Positions 26,179 through 34,912 of a stretch of DNA of 64,000 nucleotides are shown here, piece by piece. Within the stretch, counting starts at the first letter, position 1. Each line of letters begins with the position of its first letter. A program made the position numbers and the translations under genes. The notes under the pieces were generated by a model. The model searched no databases. It saw only the letters and a list, made by a program, of their open reading frames with translations, and was not told the DNA's origin. The stretch is from Sulfurospirillum sp. UCH001. Its GTDB lineage: Bacteria; Campylobacterota; Campylobacteria; Campylobacterales; Sulfurospirillaceae. Location of the stretch: positions 2,108,001-2,172,000 of the forward strand of contig NZ_AP014723.1 of the NCBI RefSeq assembly GCF_001548035.1, given 5' to 3'.

Positions 26179-27324
26179 ATGGTTGATTTTATCTATCATA
26201 ACCCAACAAAAATAGTATTTGGTAAGAATAAAGAGAGTCTTATCGGAGCTGAAATAGCACCTTTTGGTGTTAAAAAAGTGCTACTGTGCTATGGAAGTGA
26301 GCGTATTAAGAGCGATGGACTTTACAAAAAAGTAACCGATTCTCTTGTAAAAGAAGGCATTGCATGGGTTGAACTTGGCGGTGTTGTGAGTAATCCTAAA
26401 CTTTCAAAAGTCAAAGAAGGTATTGCATTGGCTCAAAAAGAGCACGTGGAGGCCATTCTTGCAATCGGTGGTGGTTCTGTGTTAGATAGCTCTAAAACGA
26501 TTGCTGTAGGTGCCTTAGTCAAAAATGATGTTTGGGACTTTTTTATCGGTAAAGTAGCGATTGAAAAAGCATTGCCGGTCTTTGCAGTGATGACACTTGC
26601 GGCAACAGGTAGTGAGATGAATGGCTTTGCCGTTGTCAGCAACGAAGAGACCAAACAAAAATATTCGATTCATTCAGAACATATCTATCCAAAAGTTTCC
26701 ATTCTCAATCCAGAACTGACCAAAAGTGTTCCTAATGATTATCTTGCTTATTCTGCGGTTGATATCATTGCACATGTCATTGAAGGGTACTTCACAGCAA
26801 GTACACAACCTCATTTTCAATCTCGTATGGTTGAGAGCATTGTTAAAACCGTTATGGAAAGCACGGAGATTTTACTTCAAAATCCAGAGGACTATAATGC
26901 AAGAGCTGAATTTATGTGGGCTGCAACACAAGCACTCAATGGCTCTACGACTGCGGGTACAAATCCTTCAGGCTTTCCAAATCATATGATAGAACACTCA
27001 CTTTCTGCACTTTTCAACATTGCACATGGTGCAGGACTTGCCATCGTTATCCCTGCATGGATGCAATGGTTCAAAAACCAAAATCACGCCCAGTTTGAGC
27101 GCTTTTCAAAAGAAATTTTTGGATTGGACTCTGTGGATGAAGGTATCCTTGCTCTTAAAAACTGGTTTGCTAAAATTGGTGCACCCGTACATTTAGAAGA
27201 AGCATCTATCAGTAAAAATGAGATTTCTGCTATTGCGGAAAATGCAGCACAAACTGCTGTAGTTTGGGGAATGAACGCTGTTTATACGAAACATGCTATT
27301 GAAGATATTTTACACAATGCCTAA
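26179..27324 (+). CDS. Iron-containing alcohol/aldehyde dehydrogenase (YqhD/BdhA type)
   Basis: A 381-aa NAD(P)H-dependent reductase of the type III alcohol dehydrogenase family. Nucleotide-binding GGGS is at 97-100, and the metal ligands fit Asp195, His199, His269 and His283 (VDIIAHVIEGYF and NHMIEHSLSALFNIAHGAG). The shape and the divergent AraC gene point to the YqhD group, which reduces short and toxic aldehydes with NADPH; cofactor preference is inferred. AAGGAG lies before the ATG. Followed by a hairpin shared with the convergent DUF523 gene. Confidence 0.92.
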   Translation: MVDFIYHNPTKIVFGKNKESLIGAEIAPFGVKKVLLCYGSERIKSDGLYKKVTDSLVKEGIAWVELGGVVSNPKLSKVKEGIALAQKEHVEAILAIGGGSVLDSSKTIAVGALVKNDVWDFFIGKVAIEKALPVFAVMTLAATGSEMNGFAVVSNEETKQKYSIHSEHIYPKVSILNPELTKSVPNDYLAYSAVDIIAHVIEGYFTASTQPHFQSRMVESIVKTVMESTEILLQNPEDYNARAEFMWAATQALNGSTTAGTNPSGFPNHMIEHSLSALFNIAHGAGLAIVIPAWMQWFKNQNHAQFERFSKEIFGLDSVDEGILALKNWFAKIGAPVHLEEASISKNEISAIAENAAQTAVVWGMNAVYTKHAIEDILHNA

Positions 27325-27327
27325 ACG

Positions 27328-27349
27328 AAAGGGGATTTAATTCCCCTTT
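27328..27349. terminator. Hairpin between convergent genes, stop codon in loop
   Basis: A perfect 8-bp stem (27328-27335/27342-27349) with a 6-base loop. The loop holds the TAA of the minus-strand DUF523 gene (27337-27339), and the stem starts three bases after the stop of the plus-strand dehydrogenase gene. Confidence 0.7.
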
Positions 27350-27810
27350 GATTTCCAAAATGCGTAGGCTAATGCTAGCTCTTCTTCACTAAAAACAGGG
27401 ATACCACTCTCTTGTAAAAGCTTACAGGTAATCCCAGAGTCTTCTACTTTTGTACTGGTAAAGGTTCCATCATAGATAACATCTTTACCGCACGATGGAC
27501 TTCTTGCTTTTAAAATTGCCATGCAAACACCCTCTTCTTTGGCAATCTTTAAACTCTCAGTCGCACCTTTTTCAAAAGCAAGACTGACATCTTCTCCTGT
27601 TTTGCATATCACTTTATTGGTACCCTTTATAACCTCGCACGTAGGTCTAGGAACACTTAGCCCTCCTAGTACTTCAGGGCAAAGAGGAACTAAAAGCCCC
27701 TCTTCTTTCCACCGGTGTATGATCTCTGAAGAGATAGCATTATGACCACCATCATATTTCACATTTTCGCCAATGAGACAAGCGCTTATCAGGATTTTTT
27801 GCTCTTTCAT
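27337..27810 (-). CDS. DUF523 protein
   Basis: A 157-aa protein of the DUF523 family: ILISACLIGENVKYDGGHN at the N-terminus, VPLCPEVLGGLSVPRPTCEV, then AILKARSPSCGKDVIYDGTF. The conserved cysteines (Cys in SACL, LCPE, PTCE and SPSCG) suggest a metal or Fe-S site; in some bacteria the domain is linked to 2-thiouracil desulfidase activity. Which reaction applies here is unknown. Its ATG overlaps the stop of the upstream ClC gene (ATGA), so the two are translated together. Confidence 0.88.
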   Translation of the reverse strand: MKEQKILISACLIGENVKYDGGHNAISSEIIHRWKEEGLLVPLCPEVLGGLSVPRPTCEVIKGTNKVICKTGEDVSLAFEKGATESLKIAKEEGVCMAILKARSPSCGKDVIYDGTFTSTKVEDSGITCKLLQESGIPVFSEEELALAYAFWKSKGN

Positions 27811-29204
27811 TTAAAATCATTTTTTGCATTTTTTACTTGCCAACGTAAACGTTTATAGCGCAGGCGACTCTTAAGACGTTTTACTTTATCAATATCTCGC
27901 ATATCAATGCTAATAGGCGTATCATCAAGATCAGTCCCTTCACCTATGGAGATATTGTCTGCTTTTTTAAGAGCGAGCTTTTGTGACTGAAAGATACTGC
28001 GATGTCCTGTGATAAGAAAAGCGATCACTACGCTGAGTGCTGCATAATTTGCCATGTGAACTCCAAAAAGTTCCACAGCCATAATGATAGATGCAATAGG
28101 AGAATTCGTTGTACCTGCTAAAACACTTACAAAGCCAAGCGCCGCAAAAAGAGCAACATGATGCCCAAGAACATCGCCAAATACTGCGCCACTTGTGGCA
28201 CCGACGTAAAAGACAGGCGTAATGATACCACCACTACCACCAGCTCCTAGTGTTAATGAGGTGAAAATCGTTTTGAAGATAAAATCATACCAATGCACAT
28301 TACTTGAGATCAAAGCATTAGGGCTCAATGCATCTCTAATACTTAATAATCCTAATCCTAAATAATTTTCTGAAAGGAAATAAGATATTATGACCATAAT
28401 GCAGCCCGCTACAAAAGCTTTTATGTAGATATTATAAGGAATTTTTTTCATCCATGTTTCAATTTTATTGACACTGGTTATAAATAAATCCGAAACAACC
28501 CCAAAAAATATTCCTGCTGCAACAACTTGAAGGATGAGTGAGAAATCAAGATCAAACGCGCGATAAACATTAATGTCATAGTAATGATACTTCACACCCA
28601 AAAACTGGGCTGTGGTAAATGCAGCAAATCCTGCAATAAATGAAGGAAGCAAAACATCGTACATAATCACCCCAATAATCAACACCTCAATACCAAAAAT
28701 AGCTCCTGCAATGGGAGTCCCAAATACAGAAGCAAAACCCGCACTAATACCACAAATCACGAGTTTTCTACGGTCAGATTTTGAAAATTTGAGCAAAGTG
28801 GCTACAAAAGAAGCCGCTCCTGCACCTAATTGGGCACCAGGTCCTTCTTTACCGACAGATCCACCTGAAAAAATGGTGATAACGGTTGCCAATAGTTTTA
28901 CGGGAATAATTTTGGCATTAATGTAACCATCTCTTTTGTGCACAGCTTCTATAACTTTTTCTGTGCCATGCCCTGCAGCATTTTTATCAAATGTACGTAC
29001 AATCCACAAAGAGAGCATCAATGCAAAAGGGAGTGTAAAATAATAAGGGAAAGGAAGCGTTTCCCTTGTCTGTTCAGCAATGGAGAGAATTTTTAAAAAA
29101 AGTGAAATCAGTCCACCTATCATAATGCCAACGGCAGAGGAGAGCAGTAGCCATTTGGAAACACTGAAAAAAATAACCGTTTGTTCAACAATATGTTTAT
29201 TCAT
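27807..29204 (-). CDS. ClC-family chloride channel/antiporter
   Basis: A 465-aa membrane protein of the ClC family. The gating-glutamate motif GKEGP is intact (Glu120), as is the GGSGGIITPVFYVGA pore segment near 325. The first selectivity motif reads GHGTE (78-82) where E. coli ClcA has GSGIP. The residue matching the inner proton glutamate of ClcA (Glu203) appears to be Val174 in FGIEVL, as in channel-type ClCs. This alignment is by eye. It hints at a passive channel or altered coupling. Overlaps DUF523 by four bases; no CBS domain is present. Confidence 0.88.
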   Translation of the reverse strand: MNKHIVEQTVIFFSVSKWLLLSSAVGIMIGGLISLFLKILSIAEQTRETLPFPYYFTLPFALMLSLWIVRTFDKNAAGHGTEKVIEAVHKRDGYINAKIIPVKLLATVITIFSGGSVGKEGPGAQLGAGAASFVATLLKFSKSDRRKLVICGISAGFASVFGTPIAGAIFGIEVLIIGVIMYDVLLPSFIAGFAAFTTAQFLGVKYHYYDINVYRAFDLDFSLILQVVAAGIFFGVVSDLFITSVNKIETWMKKIPYNIYIKAFVAGCIMVIISYFLSENYLGLGLLSIRDALSPNALISSNVHWYDFIFKTIFTSLTLGAGGSGGIITPVFYVGATSGAVFGDVLGHHVALFAALGFVSVLAGTTNSPIASIIMAVELFGVHMANYAALSVVIAFLITGHRSIFQSQKLALKKADNISIGEGTDLDDTPISIDMRDIDKVKRLKSRLRYKRLRWQVKNAKNDFK

Positions 29205-29273
29205 AACATCTCTTTAAAAGTGGGCTACTTTTATTATAGCCCTCTTTTATGAATAATGTGTAAATTTTTTACA

Positions 29274-30434
29274 TTACCCTATGATGGATGAGACGATCTC
29301 TTTTGCTTTTTTCTTAGCGGCTTCTACTTCATCAAGTACCAATGCCACTGCCATACGTCGACCCACGTGGCTTACTGGTTTACCAAAAACACGCACATAA
29401 GAATTTTTGCTAAATGCACTCTCTGGAACGTTAAATACTGGCAAATGTTCTTCTTTAAGGCTCTTAAACGCGCCACTAGCACCTGTTCCATAAAACGTAA
29501 AATCAAGTGGTAAACCAAGAACTGCTCTAACATGTAGGGCAAATTCACTCTGGCTTTGTGTGATCATTGTAACCATGCCTGTATCGTGTGGACGAGGGCT
29601 AAGTTCACTAAAGTAAACTTCATCGTTTTTCACAAAAAACTCTACACCAAATAAACCACGACCACCCAAACCATCGGTGACTGTTTTTGCCATGACTTGT
29701 GCTTTAGCAAGTACTTCAGGTTTCATCGGCACGGGCTGCCAGCTAAGCACATAGTCACCGTTTTCTTGAATATGCCCGATAGGCTCACAAAAGACTGTTT
29801 CTTTACCATTGCGAACCGTAAGAAGCGTGATCTCATAGTCAAAAGGGACAAATTCCTCAACGATAAGCTCACTCGCATCGCCTCTTGCTTCTTTGGCAAT
29901 CTCCCATGATTTTTGGATGTCCGCTTCACTTCTAATCACACTTTGTCCATGTCCAGATGAGCTCATAACAGGCTTCACCACACAAGGAATTCCTAGTTTT
30001 TTCGTTGCTTCTTGCAACTCTTGGAGAGTTTTTACAAAGACATAACCACTCGTTTTAAGTCCTAATTTTTCTGCAGCAAATTCGCGGATATTTTTGCGAT
30101 TCATCGTCTTTTTGACAGCGTCCGCATTAGGAATGACACAAAAGCCCTCTTTCTCGGCCTCGATAAGCGCATCAATACTGAGTGCCTCAACCTCAGGTAA
30201 GATGTAGGTTGGCTTTTCACGACGAATCACTTCTAAAAGCTCTTCTTTGTTTTTCATATTGATGACATAACTTTTATTGGCAACCAAGTGCGCAGGTGCT
30301 TGCGGATATGAATCTACCGCTACAGTTTCGATGCCAAGACGTGTTGCTTCGATAACAACTTCTTTGCCAAGTTCGCCGCTTCCAACGAGCATAATTTTAG
30401 TGCTATTGCTTTTAAGGGGAGTTGTAAAGTGCAT
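29274..30434 (-). CDS. purT: Formate-dependent phosphoribosylglycinamide formyltransferase 2
   Basis: PurT makes formyl-GAR from GAR, formate and ATP in purine synthesis, an alternative to folate-dependent PurN that suits a formate-using organism. The 386-aa chain is an ATP-grasp enzyme: [22 protein letters not shown] at the N-terminus (PreATP-grasp), [15 protein letters not shown] as the ATP loop, and [14 protein letters not shown] as the Mg/ATP site. Length is normal. AGAGGAAC lies before the ATG. It is a stand-alone gene divergent from a small membrane-protein gene. Confidence 0.95.
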   Translation of the reverse strand: MHFTTPLKSNSTKIMLVGSGELGKEVVIEATRLGIETVAVDSYPQAPAHLVANKSYVINMKNKEELLEVIRREKPTYILPEVEALSIDALIEAEKEGFCVIPNADAVKKTMNRKNIREFAAEKLGLKTSGYVFVKTLQELQEATKKLGIPCVVKPVMSSSGHGQSVIRSEADIQKSWEIAKEARGDASELIVEEFVPFDYEITLLTVRNGKETVFCEPIGHIQENGDYVLSWQPVPMKPEVLAKAQVMAKTVTDGLGGRGLFGVEFFVKNDEVYFSELSPRPHDTGMVTMITQSQSEFALHVRAVLGLPLDFTFYGTGASGAFKSLKEEHLPVFNVPESAFSKNSYVRVFGKPVSHVGRRMAVALVLDEVEAAKKKAKEIVSSIIG

Positions 30435-30566
30435 GGGGTTCCTCTTTGTATTAGTTTAAGAGATTTTACACAAAAGTGGTTTAAGAAATGAAAGAAATTT
30501 AAAATTTTATGCTTTGCGGTTAGATATACTGTCACTATAAAATTGATTCATCTATAAAGGTTTTAC

Positions 30567-30851
30567 GTGGAAATTTTTTTTAGTATTCTTACGATACTCA
30601 TTCTTGTTAGCTTTTTGTTTTTTGTGTTAAAACCAAAAAAAGAGTCTAAAACAAAAGAACAGAAACAAGAGGAGATACGCCAAAACTTCTTGCAAAGACT
30701 CCATGCTGAACTCTCAGGTATCGAAAATCCCAATGAAAGACAAATGAAGAAAATTGCGTTACTTAAAGTCTTTGCGAAAGAGTTAGAGTTCAATCTCTTT
30801 TTTGATAAAGAGGAAGTGAAAACCCTTATTCAAGAATTGGCAAACTACTAA
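30567..30851 (+). CDS. Unknown small membrane-anchored protein
   Basis: A 94-aa protein with an N-terminal membrane helix (IFFSILTILILVSFLFFVL), then a basic, charged cytoplasmic part (PKKESKTKEQKQEE) and a helical tail. I do not recognise a family. The start is GTG with AAAGG upstream; no ATG is available. Its 3' end overlaps the convergent cutA stop by four bases. It could be a local Campylobacterota protein; the reading frame is supported by ribosome binding site and residue make-up rather than by a known domain. Confidence 0.65.
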   Translation: MEIFFSILTILILVSFLFFVLKPKKESKTKEQKQEEIRQNFLQRLHAELSGIENPNERQMKKIALLKVFAKELEFNLFFDKEEVKTLIQELANY

Positions 30852-31168
30852 TCTGTCGTAGTTTCTTCCTCAATCCAGTTTAAATATGCTTTGTGCCCTT
30901 CTTCTATCGGAATTTGTATGAGTTGGGGTGTTGTGTAAGGATGATGTTTTAGAATGATCTCTTCTATCTTTTTAAATAATATACTTCTTGTTTTAATGAG
31001 AAGTAGTTGCTCATGTGATTCACACAGCTCTCCTTCCCACGTATAAAAACTCTGGACTGTTTGCATTTGGATACATGCAGCAAGCTTTTGCTCTAATAAA
31101 AATTGAATGACGGTTTTTGCACTTTGTTCATCAGGAAATGTTGTTGTTATCAAACAAAAAGTGCTCAT
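30848..31168 (-). CDS. cutA: Divalent-cation tolerance protein CutA
   Basis: A 106-aa trimeric ferredoxin-like-fold protein: TTFPDEQSAKTVIQFLLEQKLAACIQM, then FYTWEGELCESHEQLLLIKT and HHPYTTPQLIQIPIEEGHKAYLNWI are all family blocks. CutA was linked to copper tolerance in E. coli; its general role is still debated. AGGAG precedes the ATG, and TATAAT lies about 30 bases upstream (31197-31202), so it has its own promoter downstream of the S9 terminator. Confidence 0.95.
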   Translation of the reverse strand: MSTFCLITTTFPDEQSAKTVIQFLLEQKLAACIQMQTVQSFYTWEGELCESHEQLLLIKTRSILFKKIEEIILKHHPYTTPQLIQIPIEEGHKAYLNWIEEETTTD

Positions 31169-31253
31169 GATGTTACTCCTAATCTATAAAAGAAGTATTA
31201 TAACGTTTTAGAGTATGAAGTTTTAAAATGGAGGAATAGAAAGAAAGAAAAAT

Positions 31254-31277
31254 GTAAAAGCCTTGATAGGCTTTTAC
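31254..31277 (-). terminator. Intrinsic terminator of the rplM-rpsI operon
   Basis: A perfect 9-bp stem (31254-31262/31269-31277) with a 6-base loop, followed on the minus strand by ATTTTTCTTTCTTTC. It is about 11 bases after the rpsI stop. Confidence 0.85.
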
Positions 31278-31287
31278 ATAAAAACGA

Positions 31288-31677
31288 TTAACGTTTAGAG
31301 AATTGTGGGCTACGGCGAGCTTTTTTCTTACCGTATTTTTTACGCTCAACAACACGTGAGTCACGTGTCAATAAGCCGTGTGGTTTCAAGATTGCTCTAA
31401 AGTCTGCATCCATAGAAGCAAGTGCTTTAGAGATACCATGGCGAAGTGCGTCAGCTTGTGCTGAGTAACCACCACCAAGTGTGTCAGCTACGATATCAAA
31501 ACTTGTCTCTTGTTTTGTAAGAGCAAGTGGTTGACGAACACGTTTTTTAATGGTCTCATGACCACCAAGCCACGCTTCAAAATCGATGCCATTAACAGTG
31601 ATGCTTCCTTTACCTGGAGCAACCCATACTTTAGCGATAGCTGTTTTTCTTTTTCCAGTTGCGTATACTTTTGCCAT
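31288..31677 (-). CDS. rpsI: 30S ribosomal protein S9
   Basis: A 129-aa small-subunit protein. The N-terminus [23 protein letters not shown] and the C-terminal [10 protein letters not shown] tail, which reaches the P-site tRNA, are diagnostic, as is [19 protein letters not shown]. It follows rplM by one base in the conserved rplM-rpsI operon and ends before a strong terminator. Confidence 0.99.
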   Translation of the reverse strand: MAKVYATGKRKTAIAKVWVAPGKGSITVNGIDFEAWLGGHETIKKRVRQPLALTKQETSFDIVADTLGGGYSAQADALRHGISKALASMDADFRAILKPHGLLTRDSRVVERKKYGKKKARRSPQFSKR

Positions 31678-31678
31678 A

Positions 31679-32107
31679 TTACTTTACCTCTGCTTTAACT
31701 TGCGCTGTATGTGGATGCTCACTACCAGCATAAACTTTTAGCTTTTTGATCATCTCTTTAGCAAGATTTGTTTTAGGTAACATGCCTCTTACCGCAAGTC
31801 TGTACAATTTCGCTGGGTTGGTATTTAAAAGATCACCCAATTTTTCACTTTTAACGCCACCGAAATATCCTGTGTGTCTGTGATACATTTTTGTGTCTAA
31901 TTTTGTTCCACTAAACTCTACTTTTTCCGCATTGATGATGATAACAAAATCACCACAGTCAACGTTTGGAGTAAAATAAGGTTTATGTTTGCCTCTGAGC
32001 AGTGTTGCTACTTCTGTAAGAACTTTACCAAATCTCTTACCAGCAGCATCAACTACGATCCAGTCGCGTTTAACTTCGCTTGGCTTAATCGCTTGTGTAG
32101 CTTTCAT
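31679..32107 (-). CDS. rplM: 50S ribosomal protein L13
   Basis: A 142-aa large-subunit protein, first gene of the rplM-rpsI pair. Diagnostic blocks: [43 protein letters not shown], and [31 protein letters not shown]. Promoter elements should lie in the 81-bp gap upstream; TATATT at 32157-32162 (minus strand) is a candidate -10, with an untranslated leader of about 45 bases. Confidence 0.99.
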   Translation of the reverse strand: MKATQAIKPSEVKRDWIVVDAAGKRFGKVLTEVATLLRGKHKPYFTPNVDCGDFVIIINAEKVEFSGTKLDTKMYHRHTGYFGGVKSEKLGDLLNTNPAKLYRLAVRGMLPKTNLAKEMIKKLKVYAGSEHPHTAQVKAEVK

Positions 32108-32188
32108 TTGTCATAACCTTTGACGTATTTATTTAACGAAGTGCAAGTGTAATCAAAATATACTTACAAATAGCTTAAATTAAGTGTG

Positions 32189-34912
32189 TTATAAGCTTTT
32201 AAGAAGCTCAACACCATCATTTTGCAAATAGCAAATATAGGCAACTACAGGTAAATCATAAATCTTGGAAAGTGCTTCTTGATAAAGCTTCACTTGCGTT
32301 TGATGCTTTGCACTCTGTTTTTTTGAGCTTTTATAGTCGATCACAATGATTTTATCGGGGAACTCCAACAAAAGATCAATCTGCTTACGCTCTTTTTGAT
32401 AAATAAGCGGTTGCTCTTTGTAGATTTTCGCTCCTTGGATCAAATCTAGAAAAGGTTTACAAGAGATCAGTTTTTCACCTCGTTGATAAATCGCTTGCAT
32501 CGTTGATTCATCCAACAAAGGTGCAAAACGGTTTTGAAGAGCAATGTATGCCCTTTTTAGGGCTTCTTCATCAAATGTATCGAGCATTTCTAATAAGTAA
32601 TGCTGTGCGATTCCAAAGGTAACGGAAGCTATTTCAGCGCTCTCCTCTTCATCTTCTGGTGTACTCGCAACCTCTTGAGCACCATAACGTCTTGGCTGAA
32701 AGAGGCGCATTGTAGTTGAAAGTGAAGGCACCTCTTTGGAAGCAATACTAATCGCTCCTCGCTCCAATGTGCTAAGGTCTAACATTTCAAAGGCACTGCT
32801 TTGTGTTTTAGCGCATACAAAAAGTGATCTTTTGGCTCTGGTAAATGCAACATAAAGAGCATTGAGTCTATCTTCATACATCAAAACACTCTCTTGCTCT
32901 TTGGCTTTTGCATAAACGCTATCTACCGCTTCTCTGCCTGCCATCGTAAGATAAAGCCCTTTAATGTCTACCTCATCATAGCTAAATAAAAGCGTATCAC
33001 TGCGGTTATTGTCGCGACTTAAACGATCTGCTAAGATGACATGCTCGAACTCAAGTCCTTTAGACTTATGCACCGTAAGAATGCGCAATCCATCGCTATC
33101 TTCACTTTTCGCTTCGTCACTGAGTTCATCCATCGCAAATAAAAAGCTCTCGATCTCTTCATAGCGACTTGCTACTTCCAAAAAGTTCAGCACATCTACG
33201 CTTCCATCAAAAAGTTGGTACGTTTTGATAATTTTTTCGACCAATACAAGTGGTGTTGCATCTAAATCCCAACCACTCTTTGAAAGTGGGGTGTCCCATG
33301 ACATTCCGCACAATACAAGAAATTCTGCCTTGTAAAGTTCGTCTCCAAAATAAAGGTACTTCATCAAAGCAATAATCGCTTTAATAGAGCGAAGTTCAAT
33401 CAATTTGAGGGTTGCTTCAAGTCGTACATGAACTCCTGTAAATTGCTCTTGTACTAACTCTTTAAAGACTTTGGCGTCTTTATTTGTATGCACCAAAAGA
33501 GCTATATCTTTAGGCTTTACGCCTTCTTTAAACAGTAAAGCAATCGCATCTAATACAGAAGGCTCAATGGATTCTTCTATGCGTACATTGATGTAACCCT
33601 CACCTGTAGCTTTAGCGACTTTTTGTGGCTCATAACCTTTAATCTTGCCTGTAAAAATTTCATTGACGAAAGTAACAATCTGTTCAGTGCTACGATAGTT
33701 TGTATCAAGCGCATTGACATCTAAATGCAAGCTTTTTTTGGCATACCCAAACAACTCTTTTGCACCACCACGAAATCGGTAAATCGACTGCTTCACATCG
33801 CCTACAAAAAAGAGTGTTTTAAAGTCTTTCACACCGCGTCCTGAGCGTATTTCCTCAATGAGAGGTAAAAGAATTTGATACTGCACAATGCTGGTGTCTT
33901 GAAATTCATCAATGAGCAGATGTTCTATTACACCATCTAAGCGAAAGTAGAGGAAATCTTTACTGATTTCTTGACGTAAAAGCGTATAAAGAAGATTCGT
34001 GACATCATCAAAACGAAGTTCGCCATACTCACCCATCAAACCTCTAAGGCTCTCATCGTAAATCGCAAACAGTTTACCTAGCTTCCCTAAGAAATAGGCT
34101 TCTTTGGCATTGACGTGTTCATTGAGAGCACTTTTGAGTTCTCTAAGCAGCGTATCGGTTGTTTCATTGGCATATTTTTTATAGTCCCAATAACCAAAAT
34201 CTTCACGCTCAAGATATTTTTTAGACAATAACTCAGCTAGTGTCTCTGCTTTGAGTGTCGCCATACCTCTTGTGGAGAGTCCACTTTGCTCAAAGTACTC
34301 TCTGATGCGTCCCAAAATATCTAAACACGGTTGCAGGGATGGATAATGCCCTTCATCTAGGGTACTGATATCTAGCTCTGATTTTTTTTGATAGAGCATA
34401 TTCAGTAAACTAAACAGATCTCCTAGTTTTTTATCTTCGGTAATACTAAAAGCAATGAGCGTATAGTAGAGATTTTTACGTTTACACTCTTGTATAAAAC
34501 GCTCCACAAGCTCCTCGTCCAGCCCATTTTGTCCTACTCTAAAATCAGGTTGCAACCCTACATGCAAAGCAAAATGGCGTAAAATCAAAGAGAAAAAAGA
34601 GTCTAACGTTGAAATTTTAATATCTGCTTGAAGCAAGGTTTGCATGACACGCTCTTTTTCAGCGAGCAATGTCTCTTTTGATTTTCCTGTTTGTAAAGAG
34701 ATCGCACTTAACTCGTCTTTACTCTCCAAATGTTTGAGCGTTTCAAAAATACGTGTTTTCATCTCCGCCGCAGACTTGTTGGTAAAGGTCAATGCAACAA
34801 TCTTTTGAGGATTTGCCCCCATAAATAAAAGGGAGAGATAACGCACACTCAAAGCAAACGTCTTACCGCTTCCTGCACTCGCTTCTAAGGCTAAATAAGG
34901 GCTAAGATTCAT
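32189..34912 (-). CDS. addA: AddA/RecB-like helicase-nuclease subunit
   Basis: A 907-aa UvrD-type helicase for double-strand-break end processing. Walker A ASAGSGKT is at residues 11-18, motif Ia is VALTFTNKSAAEMKTRIFE, motif II DEFQDTS near 325, motif VI YVAFTRAKRSLFV near 700. A C-terminal PD-(D/E)XK nuclease (LLLEFPDKIIVIDYKSSKK) follows. The ATG at 34910-34912 overlaps the upstream addB stop (ATGA), and the P-loop position agrees with this start; an earlier in-frame ATG is inside addB. Shorter than Bacillus AddA (about 1230 aa), as in Helicobacter and Campylobacter. Symbol by analogy. Confidence 0.88.
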   Translation of the reverse strand: MNLSPYLALEASAGSGKTFALSVRYLSLLFMGANPQKIVALTFTNKSAAEMKTRIFETLKHLESKDELSAISLQTGKSKETLLAEKERVMQTLLQADIKISTLDSFFSLILRHFALHVGLQPDFRVGQNGLDEELVERFIQECKRKNLYYTLIAFSITEDKKLGDLFSLLNMLYQKKSELDISTLDEGHYPSLQPCLDILGRIREYFEQSGLSTRGMATLKAETLAELLSKKYLEREDFGYWDYKKYANETTDTLLRELKSALNEHVNAKEAYFLGKLGKLFAIYDESLRGLMGEYGELRFDDVTNLLYTLLRQEISKDFLYFRLDGVIEHLLIDEFQDTSIVQYQILLPLIEEIRSGRGVKDFKTLFFVGDVKQSIYRFRGGAKELFGYAKKSLHLDVNALDTNYRSTEQIVTFVNEIFTGKIKGYEPQKVAKATGEGYINVRIEESIEPSVLDAIALLFKEGVKPKDIALLVHTNKDAKVFKELVQEQFTGVHVRLEATLKLIELRSIKAIIALMKYLYFGDELYKAEFLVLCGMSWDTPLSKSGWDLDATPLVLVEKIIKTYQLFDGSVDVLNFLEVASRYEEIESFLFAMDELSDEAKSEDSDGLRILTVHKSKGLEFEHVILADRLSRDNNRSDTLLFSYDEVDIKGLYLTMAGREAVDSVYAKAKEQESVLMYEDRLNALYVAFTRAKRSLFVCAKTQSSAFEMLDLSTLERGAISIASKEVPSLSTTMRLFQPRRYGAQEVASTPEDEEESAEIASVTFGIAQHYLLEMLDTFDEEALKRAYIALQNRFAPLLDESTMQAIYQRGEKLISCKPFLDLIQGAKIYKEQPLIYQKERKQIDLLLEFPDKIIVIDYKSSKKQSAKHQTQVKLYQEALSKIYDLPVVAYICYLQNDGVELLKSL

